The notes under the pieces: model-generated
What the model saw: the letters and a program-made list of their open reading frames with translations, nothing else
Database searches by the model: none
Told to the model about the DNA's origin: nothing
Program-made: the position numbers and the translations under genes
In this document: positions 1 to 10,160 of the stretch, piece after piece
Layout: every line of letters begins with the position of its first letter
How positions within the stretch are numbered: the stretch's first letter is position 1
NCBI GenBank assembly: GCA_028023455.1
Contig: JAQFVV010000561.1
Coordinates: forward strand, 124,001 to 188,000
Reading direction: 5' to 3'
DNA: 64,000 nucleotides
Source: Epiperipatus broadwayi
Taxonomy: Eukaryota; Onychophora; Udeonychophora; Euonychophora; Peripatidae

Positions 1-645
1 GACAGAGAGGGAAAATTAGTTTTACAATTTAATAACAGATACCAAATGCAGATAATTCAGTTTATGCCCCAACAAGTTCTCATAGTGATGAAGTAGTAAA
101 CGATTTTTATATGGATGTACAAAAGGCTTTTGATCAGAGTAAACAGCATTTTAAAATTGTTATGGGAGACTAATGCTAGAATTGGTAAACAAATGAAAGA
201 TAAAAATGCTGTAGGTAATTTTGGTTATGGTAATAGAAATGAGAGAGGACATAGACTTGTGGAGTTTGCAGAAAAAGAAAAACTTTATATTATGAATTCT
301 TTTTTTGAGAAAAATGTTAAAAGGAAATGGACATGGAAGCATCCAAATGAAGGTCCAACAGAATTGGATTATATTTTGACTAACAGAAAATATATATTTC
401 AACATTGTAATGTTCTTAATAAAGTTAACACAGTAAGTGATCATAGATTAGTAAGATATAAGATACATGTTAATGCAAAACTAGAGAGACAAAAAATATT
501 AAGAAAAACAATGTTTACAGTTGATATTCCTAATCTTCAGAAACATTCTAATGAATTTAAATTAGAACTTAGAAATCGGTTTCAAGTATTGCTAGATTTT
601 GAACATGATTCAGATTTGAATGAAATTAATAGAAAAAATAACTGA
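1..645 (+). pseudogene. LINE endonuclease (EEP/APE-like) domain remnant
   Basis: The frame preceding 115 reads VYAPTSSHSDE and continues to MGD at about 166-174. A small deletion then shifts the frame where a family member would have MGDFNA, so the catalytic GDFN block is broken. The next frame (115-645) reads NARIGKQ, GNRNERG, LDYILTNR and SDHRLV, which are the conserved EEP endonuclease landmarks. SDH contains the catalytic histidine. The ORF ends with a stop at about 643-645. The intact family protein would cleave target DNA for target-primed reverse transcription; this copy cannot. Confidence 0.8.
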
Positions 646-728
646 TACAATTTTAAAAATTGCAACAAAGATAGCTGGTAAAAAAGCAGCAATGGACCAT
701 TAAAATTTCTACTGAGACTAGAGAATTT

Positions 729-1516
729 ATGAAGAACAGAAGGAACATGAGGATATACAACAATGATGCATTAAAAAAGATTGAATATCTCGAATTTTGT
801 AAAATGGTGTGGAAAAGAGTTGAAAATGATATAAGAAAGTATAGTTGTGAACTAGCAAGGAAAACTGTAGAAGAGAATAAAAGTCTAAAAAATGTAAAAC
901 AACATTCTGGTATTGGTAGGAAATTTATATCTGCAATAAGAAAAAAACGATGGCATTATTTCTAAAAAGAGAGATGACATCATAAAATGTGTAGAAGACT
1001 TCTATCAAGAATTATATAGTAATAAAGAACAAGTACCTCCTATACCTATTATATCTTCTCAATTGCCCAGAATTTTGAATGTGAAAGTGAGACATGCAAT
1101 TATATTTATGAAGAAAGGAAAGGCTCCAGGTAATGATGAAATTAATAATTGATATAATATTAAAAGACACAGGTGAAAAAATAAATTTTTTTAGCAAAGT
1201 TATATTACAAATGTCTAAATAATAAAGATGTACCAGATGATTGGAAGAATGCAGTATTAATATTAATATTTAAAAAAGATGATAAAGTAGATATTAGAAA
1301 TTATAGACCTATCAGTCCTTTATCAGTTTTATACAAAATTTTTACTAAGATAATTACAACTCATCTACAGAGAACACTGGACTTCCACCAATCAAGAGAA
1401 CAAGCTGGATTTAAAAGTGGTTTTAGTACATTAGATTATATCCAGATATTGAGAGAAGTTATAGAAAGGACAAATGAATAAGTATTGCCAATATGCTTAG
1501 GATTTGTAGATTATAA
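729..1516 (+). pseudogene. LINE reverse transcriptase remnant (N-terminal half)
   Basis: The frame 729-965 covers the linker between endonuclease and RT, rich in Lys and Arg. It then shifts to SKKRDDIIKCVEDFYQELYS (about 960-1020) and on to KGKAPGNDEI, the RT finger motif. After another shift comes DWKNAVLILIFKK, then NYRPISPLSVLYKIFTKII and REQAGFKSG, and it breaks off at LGFVDY before the catalytic palm Asp pair is reached. Frameshifts and stops occur at about 1150, 1240 and 1480. There is no neighbouring host gene. Confidence 0.8.
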
Positions 1517-3600
1517 TGGTTGATGATGCTGATGATATTTTGTTTGAAACTTTGAAAAAGTGTGTTAATTTTAACTTTTGAATTTTTAAATAATAGATGA
1601 ATTGCTCTCTGAATATTATCAAACAGGTGCATTCACAGAATATGTGATGCTGGTTTTCATTGTCTTTATGGCAAAGATTGAAGTATTCATCCACACCTTT
1701 GCAATTTCTTTTATATCTGTAGAAATATAAAGTGGGTAATGCTTCAAGGTTTGTTTTAACAAGGAAATCAAAATATTTAGGTTCACGGGACCAATGTCTA
1801 TATTTATTAATTAGTTGTTCGTTATTTTGGCCTAAAATTGGAGTATTAATGGAGTAATAATGATCACCATTAAACCATTTATAGACTTCCCAATATTTTA
1901 TTTTTTTTAGATGAGGACTCCAGTTCATGTTTGGGAATGACCTGAAGGGGAAGAATGTGTTTTTTTCAAAAACTAACAACAGGTGGGGGTTTATCTGTAG
2001 GGGTAATTTTCTGCAGTATCTCTAACTTGGGGTATATTTTATTAAATGAAATAATAAGGTTGATAGTCTTTTGAATTGTAAAGATGTTTATGCAATGAAG
2101 ACCTAATCCATTTAAGATAGGAGGTTTTTGAAGTTGTCTAAGTGAAATGTCACCAATATGCTTGATCCAAAGAAGATTTCTAAGAAGAGAGTAGATAGTA
2201 CAATTAATTTTTTTAGTAAAAATAACAATGGAAGAGAAGTATGTGATTCTAGTCATGATCAGTAAATTAAAGAGTGATGTTTTCAAGTAAAGAGATAGGT
2301 AAGATTTAGAGAGTGATTTAATCAGCTTTTCAGTTTTTGTCAATAAGTACATTCTGTATTTTCCTTCTCATTGATGAGTAGCTTAGATGAAAGGGAAAAC
2401 CAAGAAAGAAGCTTGGCTGTCCTCTGAAGAACTGCTTTTGAATTTTTCCAGTATATATAGACCAATCACATAATCAATTTATCAATGTTAAATTCCAGCT
2501 TGTAATCATGAGTAAATTTTGAAAAAATTCCAATGAGAGTTGAAATTTGTTTACAAGAAGATAGAAACACAGATATGTCATCAATATATGCCAAATATTG
2601 TCTGAGTGTTTCACATGTGGATTTATAAAGGGTCTTTAGTGCAGATATTCCTGTGCTCTGTTCAGTAGTGGAAGTAGATTGTATAACCTTTTTGTGAATC
2701 TCATCTGCTAGACTGAGAATCTGGTTCATGATGGAGAAGCTCTTGTGACATGGTTAATTGTGAATGATAGAATATTCACATAAGCAATCCAGGTCTGTAT
2801 TGGGTCTAAAGTTCAATATAAATTGTGGAAAAAGAAATTCAGATGTATGATTACGCAGTAGTAAACAAATTGTTTTCCAGCATTAAAGTCTATTTTTGGG
2901 AAAGATCATGTTGAAGTGTGACCATCAATGCTAGATGATCATAAAAGGATGAATTATTAAAAAGATAAATTAATCATGTGATGTAGTATTGGTGTGTAGA
3001 ACCATAGGTCTATCAATGATTTGTGCTGCCATTATCAAAAGATACTGACTTCTTAGGAAGGAAACATTCTCCACTCACTAGAGGGAAGGAAAGTCTATGA
3101 ATCCATTTTGATACAAATGTATCATAGCTCATATTGAAGTCTCCCAATATCATACATGGATGTGATGACCAAAAAAAAGAGTTTATAGTTAGAATTAATA
3201 TATTAATTATGTGTGGGCCAGGTGGTATATAGACAGTGGCTATGTTGAGCATTATGGATGGGTATTGCATTGTGATAATTAAAATATTAGAATCCAAATA
3301 AAGAATTTTAAATGATTTAAAAGGACATACCTTGGAAATAAAGATACCTGTGCTGGCAAATGGAAGTTGGATAATCTGGAGAATCCTCTATTATGAAGGT
3401 AATTTTATGGGTCTATCTGTGAAGCATTGCATATTTTTGTATTAGTAAATCCAAGGTGATGTGGCTGAACTATATCAATCAATTTTGATAACTGAATGAT
3501 TTTACTGGGGTGATTGAGACCCCTAACATTAAATGCTCCAAACTTAAATATCATAAATAAAAATAGAAAATGGCATATGTATATATCAAACCAAAGCAAA
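1497..3600 (-). pseudogene. LINE ORF2 (endonuclease and reverse transcriptase) remnant
   Basis: The endonuclease begins near 3560 (FKFGAFNVRGLNHPSK, with Asn in the first catalytic block) and includes IATVYIPPGPH and ILGDFNMSY at about 3150-3240. The RT palm is seen at about 2580 as LAYIDDISVF, a YXDD active site. The thumb region follows (ISLRQLQKPPILNGLGLHCI, about 2100-2150). The C-terminus has LCHKDNENQHHIFCEC at about 1625-1670, the Cys/His motif seen after the RT in many LINEs. At least four frames are needed to read it, so it is inactive. Confidence 0.8.
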
Positions 3601-3905
3601 TAATTAGTTATTTTGGATTTAGATTTAACTTTGAATCATTATAGCTAAAGAGTCATGAGCTTATGATCTCCAGCCAATATTTCATGATCAGAGTTTATAC
3701 TAGATGGGATTCTATCTACATCAACAACTTCTTCATTTTCAGATGTGAGATCATAATCTGATTCCTGTGTACTATTGGTCATAGTTTTAATTTTGTTATT
3801 TACATCAACAGAAAGAAAATCTTCATCTTTACCTGTTATTAAATTGTTTGGTTTTTTCCATTCTCATCTTTTACGTGGTGGGGGCCTGGCTTTCTTCTGA
3901 AGGTG

Positions 3906-4036
3906 GTGTCATCACTAGGGGAATTGGATATCTGTGATTCTGGAATGATTGATGTGTTCAGATTATCTGTGATGTCATCACTAGGAGAATTGGATATCTG
4001 TGATTCTGGCATGATTTGATGTGTTCAGATTATCTG
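3906..4036 (-). repeat. 66-bp in-frame tandem duplication inside LINE ORF1
   Basis: Two adjacent copies (starting at about 3908 and 3974) share GTCATCACTAGG, GAATTGGATATCTGTGATTC and the GATGTGTTCAGATTATCTGTG-like ending, with a few substitutions and one 1-base difference. The 66-base period is 22 codons. Confidence 0.75.
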
Positions 4037-4054
4037 TGAAGTTTATAATATCTG

Positions 4055-5176
4055 CTAATGTTGATTAATTGGTGGTATATTGGTATCTATATTTGTTGAA
4101 TTATGTTTCAAGTTATTTTTATTGGAGTGGGCATCAAATTTTTCTTGTTTTGTTAAATTATTATCAACATTGGATGCAGTGCTTATCAAAGTCTCATCTG
4201 TTATGTTTTGTATGTCATGGGCATTTTCTTTTGTTTTAGAGCATTGATGAGGAGTAGTCACCATCAAGCCACACTGTGAACATATGAGACTCAGGCAAGA
4301 ATTCACAATATGCCCTTTCTACTTGCAATAAAAACATTGTGGTCTCAAACCCTGAATTATTAACAGCAATATGGCATCCTGGTCCGTTATTTGCATTGGT
4401 ATGTTATTGGGATCAATTCCTTTGTGTAGCTTGACTTTAAACTAAAAAGTATTACTATAAATTGGTACTGGTGTATCTTTTAGATATATAGGCTGAAATT
4501 CAATTACGATTCCGAAGAGCTGCATTAATCTCTGGAAATCTTTAATATTATAGCTTAAATATAATTTTTTAAGACTCCAGTAATATAGTTTATACAATGT
4601 TGGTTTACATAAATGAGCGCATATTTACCGAGAGTTTTAACTGTTCTTTTGAATCTATCCTTTTGCTCCTCATTGTGAAATTCGAGAACAATATATCTGG
4701 GGTTTGGATGCTCAGCAATTTGGTAAACAGAATCCCACATATTATAACTGCTTAAAGCTTGGTATAATAATTCTTTTGGAAAGCTATATAATGAGCAATA
4801 AATATCAGTAGCTGTGATTACAATTGCTTTGTCTGAAAAAAAAAAGTTTAAAAGAATCAAAGAGATTTCTTGGGATCGTATTATTAAATTGCTCAATTGT
4901 ATAATTGAGACTTTTGTCGGTCCATGTAAATAGGTCATCGTTATTGTTGTTAACTGGTGTAAATATTTGTGTTAAAAGATCAATTTTAATTATATCGCCG
5001 ATCGTAGATTCATGAAATCTGCCAGTACTAGTTATTTTGTTATTTTTATTTGCAGTAACCAAATCCTTTTCATTACTACTTTCAGTTTTATTTGGTGATG
5101 AAGAAATCATTGTTCTAACAGCCTTAGCATAAGTTAGATCAGATTGCTAAGTTACGTTATCACCTGGACCTGACAT
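4055..5176 (-). pseudogene. LINE ORF1 (RNA-binding, CCHC zinc-knuckle protein) remnant
   Basis: The likely ATG is at 5176 (MSGPGDNVT), followed by an in-frame stop and then MISSSPNKTESS. An overlapping frame (4938-4555) contains IVLEFHNEEQKDRFKRTVKT, which resembles an RRM-like segment. Near 4345-4250 the reading is CFYCK, stop, KGHIVNSC, then CSQCGLMVTTPHQC, i.e. one CX2CX4HX4C knuckle split by a stop and a second CX2C...HX1C knuckle. Family ORF1 proteins bind element RNA. A 66-bp in-frame tandem duplication lies downstream at about 3906-4036. This copy is not functional. Confidence 0.7.
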
Positions 5177-5336
5177 ATTGGTTTACACAGAGAGTAGGAG
5201 TTACTCCCCTTTCGAGTTATTAAACTGAGACTGCTGCTATATTAATATTTAAATTATTATAAACAGACCCTTTACATATATATACACAACTCCAATATAT
5301 TAGATATTTCTAATACTTTGGTTAAATATAGTTACT

Positions 5337-5390
5337 TACAATTTTTTTTTCTAGAACGACATATTACAATTTTTTTTTAGAACGACATAT
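5337..5390. repeat. Two-copy direct repeat with T-tracts
   Basis: TTACAATTTTTTTT followed by (C)TAGAACGACATA occurs twice back to back, with one base inserted in the first copy. It lies at the 3' end of the third LINE, so it may be a duplicated tail rather than an independent element. Confidence 0.6.
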
Positions 5391-7157
5391 GAAGCATGTA
5401 ATGTGATGTAATGTATTATGGTTTCTTCTTAAACGAAGTCAAGAATATCTCAGCAATTATGCCCAGATAAACCTGTTAGCCACTTTATTTTACATTCCCC
5501 ACTCTAAATTTACCCATAATCTGCTCTATCCCATTTCCACAACATAACCTTTGTCAACTCTATAACCTTTATATCTAAATCCCCCTTATCTTTTCCCAAA
5601 CCCAGCTTAGAAAACAATAATTCACTTTCTGTATAATCACTCTTTTCATATTTATTTTTCCACAACTTCATTATATGTACTCTTTCTGTTTTCAAACATT
5701 TACATTCAATTAACAAAAGCCTAATATTTTCAATTCCTTCCTTACATAATTTACAAAATAAATCACCCATATTTTTCCATTTACATGTATATTCTTTTGG
5801 AGCTAAAGATTTCCGTTCGAGCCTTAAACAATAAACTACTTTCCTTACTATTATCATATATTAACTCACACCTAATATTCTCTGTTTATTTCTATATATA
5901 TTTAAACTCTTTTTACTCTCCATTCTATTTCTCCATCTCTCTAACTCCCTAGTCTTTATTAATAAATTTATTCTTTTATCCCATTTCTTACTACTACAAC
6001 ACTCAATAATCCTCTTAACACAATCATCCCATCTTTTGAACAAATATACTGATATAAACTCTTTCTCCAATTCTTTTGCATATCTCATTACCTTTCTCAC
6101 CCATCTTGTTAACTGCCCTTTACTCATAACCCAATTAAATACTATTTTAGCTATTCTTTTATTATCCATAAACTGCAATCTACCAAACATTTTCATTTTA
6201 CTTTTTGCATCTCTCATATAAAAACTTGACCATCCAATTTCTCCTTGAATTGCCTCCCTTGCTGTCCATACTTCTGCATCCAATGTATGTCTTCCTACTT
6301 CCCTTTGAGCTTTTTCTAAGTAATCTAATATCTTTTTACTAACATATATTGCATCATTACCATATGTTAACCCTGCTACTGCAACTCCTTTCCATATAAT
6401 TCTAGCTACATCATATTTATTATATTAAAATATTGTTAATTTCTTTATCAATCTCTTTCTTTTCTTTGCTTCATTTATCAATTTTTTCTCCCATTCATCC
6501 AAATAATTTTTCTGATTACTTAAAATAATTCCAAAATAACTATATCTATTCACCAGACTTAACTTAATATCTCCCAATAAAAATTTCTACATCTTCTCTT
6601 TTCCCAGTATTAACCATCATTATATTTGATTTTTCTTCACTAAATGTAATCCCCATCTCTTTACCCACCCTTGCACATGTCCTCAACATAACTTCCATAT
6701 CTTCTCTTTTTTCTGCACACCAAAATATATCATCCGCAAAAAAAAGACCTGACAAAATATATACTCCCTTACTACCTATCAATGGTATCTCTATCCCTCT
6801 TCCTAATCTTTCTATTGCTCTTTCCATTTCACTCAAATACAAAACAAACAAAATAGGTGACATAGGGCATCCTTCGCCTTAGTCCCATACCATTTTTAAC
6901 CGTAATTGATTCTATATTCTCTAATTGATATATATAATAATTATTTTCATATAATTTCTTAATAATATCTAGTAAAGCTTCATCCATTCCCAAATTTGCT
7001 AAACTTATCCATAATCTATTTCTATTTACTCTATCATTTGCCTTCTCTATATCTATAAAACTCATATATAACTGTTTACCTGCATTCCTACTCATATCCA
7101 TAAGTTGTGTAACTGCAAATAAACTATCTCCTATATGCCTATCTTATCTAAAACCTA
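5340..7157 (-). mobile_element. 5'-truncated jockey/CR1-superfamily LINE, RT and C-terminal part
   Basis: On the minus strand the copy starts inside the RT at about 7157 (SLFAVTQLMDMSRNAGKQ), next to an (ATT)n tract, and runs to the stop at 5510 plus a short 3' tail. RT landmarks are LYMSFIDIEKA at about 7065-7035 (catalytic Asp), MSPILFVLYLSEMERAIERL at about 6860-6800 and FFADDIFW at about 6740 (the ADD active-site pair). Downstream of the RT are MGWSSF-like IGWSSFYMRDAKSKMKMFGR (about 6230-6170) and a terminal CKLCKEGIENIRLLLIEC Cys motif (about 5770-5700). It is split over at least four frames. The clade is uncertain. Confidence 0.8.
5510..7157 (-). pseudogene. LINE reverse transcriptase and C-terminal domain remnant
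   Basis: The open pieces are 7101-6829, 6863-6564, 6283-5861 and 5857-5510, all minus. The first two overlap by a frameshift within the GCPMSP-type motif (read here as RRRMPYVTY in one frame and MSPILFVLY in the next). The last two are separated by a single stop. The catalytic Asp residues are present, but the protein cannot be made as one chain. It sits between the L1/Tx1-like copy and the hammerhead repeat array. Confidence 0.75.
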
Positions 7158-7188
<31 letters not shown>

Positions 7189-7189
7189 T
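7158..7189. repeat. (ATT)n microsatellite, left flank of the hammerhead array
   Basis: About ten ATT units separate the truncated LINE from the hammerhead repeat array. The same strand phase of ATT reappears at the right end of the array (9022-9049), as expected if the array was inserted into one ATT tract. Confidence 0.85.
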
Positions 7190-7289
7190 AATAGACAGGG
7201 TATGAGCACAGACTTTCACATGACCCACCACTCTCCACACTATCTCATAACACTGATACACCTGAACACACATATGTTGAAAAGATAAA

Positions 7290-7346
7290 TAATCACCAAT
7301 ATACGTATTTCATGCTAAACCAGCAATCATCAGTTGGTCCAGATTA
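7290..7346 (-). ncRNA. Type I hammerhead ribozyme, unit 1
   Basis: On the minus strand: TAATC, a TGG bulge, ACCAA (stem I), CTGATGA (core), TTGCT-GGTTT-AGCAT (stem II), GAAA, TACGTAT (tiny stem III), A, then TTGGT and GATTA closing stem I. Cleavage is predicted between the bases at 7300 and 7299. The 44-nt kernel is identical to the other three copies. Confidence 0.83.
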
Positions 7347-7759
7347 CCATCTCTACACATATATGCTACAAGTGCTCAGATATATATTAAGATAGCAAAT
7401 TCTCCTACTTTAATGGACAGGCTTCAATCTATTCCACACTACAACTCTTCAACCGTCCATCCAATTGAAAATCTGATGATGGAATGCTCAAAGGCCACCC
7501 TGAGGCCGAGATTATTGTCACACCCATGTTGACCTAAAGTCAATCTGACCCCTCATGTACAGGACATAATCCATTAAATACATATACAAGGGATAGGCAG
7601 ACATCTAATATGTAATAGCTGAAATACACAGGCTTATATATACCTGCATCTATATATGTAATAGACAGGGTATGAGCACAGACTTTCACATGACCCACCA
7701 CTCTCCACACTATCTCATAACACTGATACACCTGAACACACATATGTTGAAAAGATAAA

Positions 7760-7816
7760 TAATCACCAATATACGTATTTCATGCTAAACCAGCAATCAT
7801 CAGTTGGTCCAGATTA
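7760..7816 (-). ncRNA. Type I hammerhead ribozyme, unit 2
   Basis: Kernel (7765-7808) identical to the unit 1 ribozyme, 470 bases away and on the same strand, so self-cleavage at both sites would release a 470-nt monomer. Predicted cleavage is between 7770 and 7769. Confidence 0.83.
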
Positions 7817-8349
7817 CCATCTCTACACATATATGCTACAAGTGCTCAGATATATATTAAGATAGCAAATTCTCCTACTTTAATGGACAGGCTTCAATCT
7901 ACTCCACACTCCAACTCTTCAACCGTCCATCCAATTGAAAATCTGATGATGGAATGCTCAAAGGCCACCCTGAGGCCGAGATTATTGTCACACCCATGTT
8001 GACCTAAAGTCAATCTGACCCCTCATGTACAGGACATAATCCATTAAATACATATACAAGGGATAGGCAGACATCTCTAATATGTAATAGCTGAAATACA
8101 CAGGCTTATATATACCTGCATCTATATATGTAATAGACAGGGTATGAGCACAGACTTTCACATGACCCACCACTCTCCACACTATCTCGGCCTCAGGGTG
8201 GCCTTTGAGCATTCCATCATCAGATTTTCAATTGGATGGACGGTTGAAGAGTTGTAGTGTGGAGTAGATTGAAGCCTGTCCATTAAAGTAGGAGAATTTG
8301 CTATCTTAATATATATCTGAGCACTTGTAGCATATATGTGTAGAGATGG

Positions 8350-8406
8350 TAATCTGGACCAACTGATGATTGCTGGTTTAGCATGAAATACGTATATTGG
8401 TGATTA
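8350..8406 (+). ncRNA. Type I hammerhead ribozyme, unit 3 (inverted half)
   Basis: Stem I pairs 8350-8354 with 8402-8406 (TAATC/GATTA) and 8358-8362 with 8397-8401 (ACCAA/TTGGT), with bulge TGG at 8355-8357. The CTGATGA core is 8363-8369. Stem II is 8370-8374 with 8380-8384 around loop GGTTT. GAAA is 8385-8388. Stem III is 8388-8395 (ATACGTAT; two pairs with a four-base loop, or a longer duplex in dimers). Predicted cleavage follows A8396, an AUA triplet. The first stem II pair (10.1/11.1) is U-U instead of the usual G-C, which could weaken activity. Confidence 0.85.
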
Positions 8407-8821
8407 TTTATCTTTTCAACATATGTGTGTTCAGGTGTATCAGTGTTATGAGATAGTGTGGAGAGTGGTGGGTCATGTGAAAGTCTGTGCTCATACCCTG
8501 TCTATTACATATATAGATGCAGGTATATATAAGCCTGTGTATTTTAGCTATTACATATTAGAGATGTCTGCCTATCCCTTGTATATGTATTTAATGGATT
8601 ATGTCCTGTACATGAGGGGTCAGATTGACTTTAGGTCAACATGGGTGTGACAATAATCTCGGCCTCAGGGTGGCCTTTGAGCATTCCATCATCAGATTTT
8701 CAATTGGATGGACGGTTGAAGAGTTGTAGTGTGGAGTAGATTGAAGCCTGTCCATTAAAGTAGGAGAATTTGCTATCTTAATATACATCTGAGCACTTGT
8801 AGCATATATGTGTAGAGATGG

Positions 8822-8878
8822 TAATCTGGACCAACTGATGATTGCTGGTTTAGCATGAAATACGTATATTGGTGATTA
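8822..8878 (+). ncRNA. Type I hammerhead ribozyme, unit 4 (inverted half)
   Basis: Kernel identical to unit 3, displaced by 472 bases on the same strand. CTGATGA is 8835-8841, GAAA is 8857-8860 and the predicted cleavage follows A8868. A transcript from unit 3 through unit 4 could yield a 472-nt monomer. Confidence 0.83.
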
Positions 8879-9021
8879 TTTATCTTTTCAACATATGTGT
8901 GTTCAGGTGTATCAGTGTTATGAGATAGTGTGGAGAGTGGTGGGTCATGTGAAAGTCTGTGCTCATACCCTATCTATTACATATATAGATGCAGGTATAT
9001 ATAAGCCTGTGTATTTCAGCT

Positions 9022-9049
9022 ATTATTATTATTATTATTATTATTATTA
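9022..9049. repeat. (ATT)n microsatellite, right flank of the hammerhead array
   Basis: About nine ATT units follow the array directly, in the same strand phase as the left flank, and grade into the (ACT)n region. Confidence 0.8.
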
Positions 9050-10086
9050 CTACTACTACTACTACTACTATGACTACTTCTACTACTACTATGACTATGA
9101 CTACTACTATTACTACTACTACTACTATGATGACTATGATGACTACGCCTACTACTACTACTATGATGACTACGACTACTACTATGACTACTACTATGAT
9201 GACTACAACTACTACTACTACTAAGACTACTACTACTACTACGACTACTACTATGACTACTACTACTACTGCTATTATGACTACTACTACAACTACTACT
9301 ACTATGACTACAACTACTACTACTGCTACTGCTACTGCTACTGCTACCACTACCACTACCGCTACCGCTACCACCACCGCCACTTCCACTGCCCCTGCCA
9401 CTGCCATTGCTACTGCTACTGCTACTGCCACTGCTACTGCCACTGCTACTGTCACTGCTATGGCCATGGCCATGGCCACTGCCACTGCCACTCCTCCCAC
9501 TCCTACTACTCCTACTACTATGACTATACTACTACTACTACTGCTACTGCTACCACTACAGCCACCGCTACCAGCACCGCTACTGCCGCCGCCACCACCA
9601 CTGCCACTGCCACTGCTACTGCCACTGCTACCACCACTGCTATGGCCACAGCAATAGCCACCAGCACTGCCACAGCCAATGCCACTGCCACTGCCTTTGC
9701 TCCCACTCCTACTACTACCACTATACTACTACTACTGCTACCACTACCACTACTGCCACCACTACCAGCACTGCTACCACCACTGCCACCACCACCACTG
9801 CCACTGCCACTGCTACTGCTACTGACACTGCTACCGCCACTGCTATGGCCACAGCAATGGCCACGGGCACTGCCATGTCCAATGCCACTGCCTCTGCCAC
9901 TGCTCCCACTCCTACTACTTCTACTACTCCTCCTACTACTACTACCACTACTATACTACTTCTACTACTATTACTACTACTACTACTGCTACTACTACTA
10001 CTTCTACTACTATTACTCCTCCTCCTCCTTCTCCTCCTCCTACTACTACTACTCCTACTCATACTACTACTCCTACTCCTACTACA

Positions 10087-10159
<73 letters not shown>

Positions 10160-10160
10160 T
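9050..10160. repeat. 1.1-kb degenerate trinucleotide array (ACT/GCC/ACC) with higher-order repeats
   Basis: The whole stretch keeps a three-base rhythm (ACT, GCT, GCC, ACC, TCC, CTT) with substitutions but few length changes. It is strikingly GC-richer than its surroundings between 9330 and 9960. Longer units starting ACTGCTATGGCC recur at 9454, 9636 and 9839 (spacings 182 and 203). All six frames are open for long runs of Thr/Ala, Tyr, Leu or Val, which is a composition artefact and not evidence of coding. Confidence 0.9.

Larger units (their letters stand above)
1..1516 (+). mobile_element. RTE-like LINE fragment, 5'-truncated by the window edge and 3'-broken
   Basis: Read on the plus strand, this stretch gives an apurinic endonuclease domain followed by the first half of a reverse transcriptase, the order found in RTE-type non-LTR retrotransposons. 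Several stops and frameshifts make it a dead copy. Homology stops near 1516, just after the RT peptide LGFVDY, where an oppositely oriented LINE begins. A second fragment of the same family (minus strand) lies at 63715-64000; the two share the peptide KKRDDI followed by a FY..E.Y.NKE pattern. The exact clade (RTE-BovB versus related) is inference. Confidence 0.85.
1497..5215 (-). mobile_element. L1/Tx1-like LINE with ORF1 and ORF2 remnants
   Basis: Reading the minus strand from about 5215 to 1497 gives a near full-length two-ORF non-LTR retrotransposon. ORF1 carries CCHC zinc knuckles. ORF2 has an endonuclease, an RT with a YIDD catalytic motif, and a C-terminal Cys/His motif. Frameshifts and stops interrupt all parts. 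The two-ORF layout with gag-like zinc knuckles fits the L1/Tx1 group, but I cannot assign the clade without a tree. The 3' end abuts the plus-strand LINE at about 1516. Confidence 0.8.
7190..9021. mobile_element. Retrozyme-like array: ~471-bp units with hammerhead ribozymes, direct then inverted
   Basis: Two full units (7190-7660, 7661-8131) and the start of a third (to 8187) run in one direction. At 8187/8188 the sequence flips to the reverse complement: one full unit (8188-8660) and a partial one (8661-9021). Periods measured between hammerheads are 470 and 472. The units differ at only a few bases, so the array is recent. Tandem units of a few hundred bases, each with one type I hammerhead with a very short stem III, match animal retrozymes, non-coding elements thought to spread through circular RNA. 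Here + strand units 3-4 and - strand units 1-2 carry the ribozyme in sense. A TATATATAAG box-like stretch lies in each unit. No credible protein is encoded. Mobility is inference. Confidence 0.8.

Noticed and set aside
7470-7500. CTGATGA-like string (ATCTGATGATGGAATGC) as another hammerhead core
   Set aside because: No GAAA after a hairpin and no stem I partner. Other CTGATGA hits (13617, 28740, 56246, 63119) fail the same test.
7540-9224. Four related open frames (MCVQVYQCYEIVWRVV...) in the hammerhead repeat units
   Set aside because: They recur only because the repeat unit recurs. They have no homology I recognise, run on the ribozyme strand across repeat DNA, and the last one runs into a poly-Tyr microsatellite frame.
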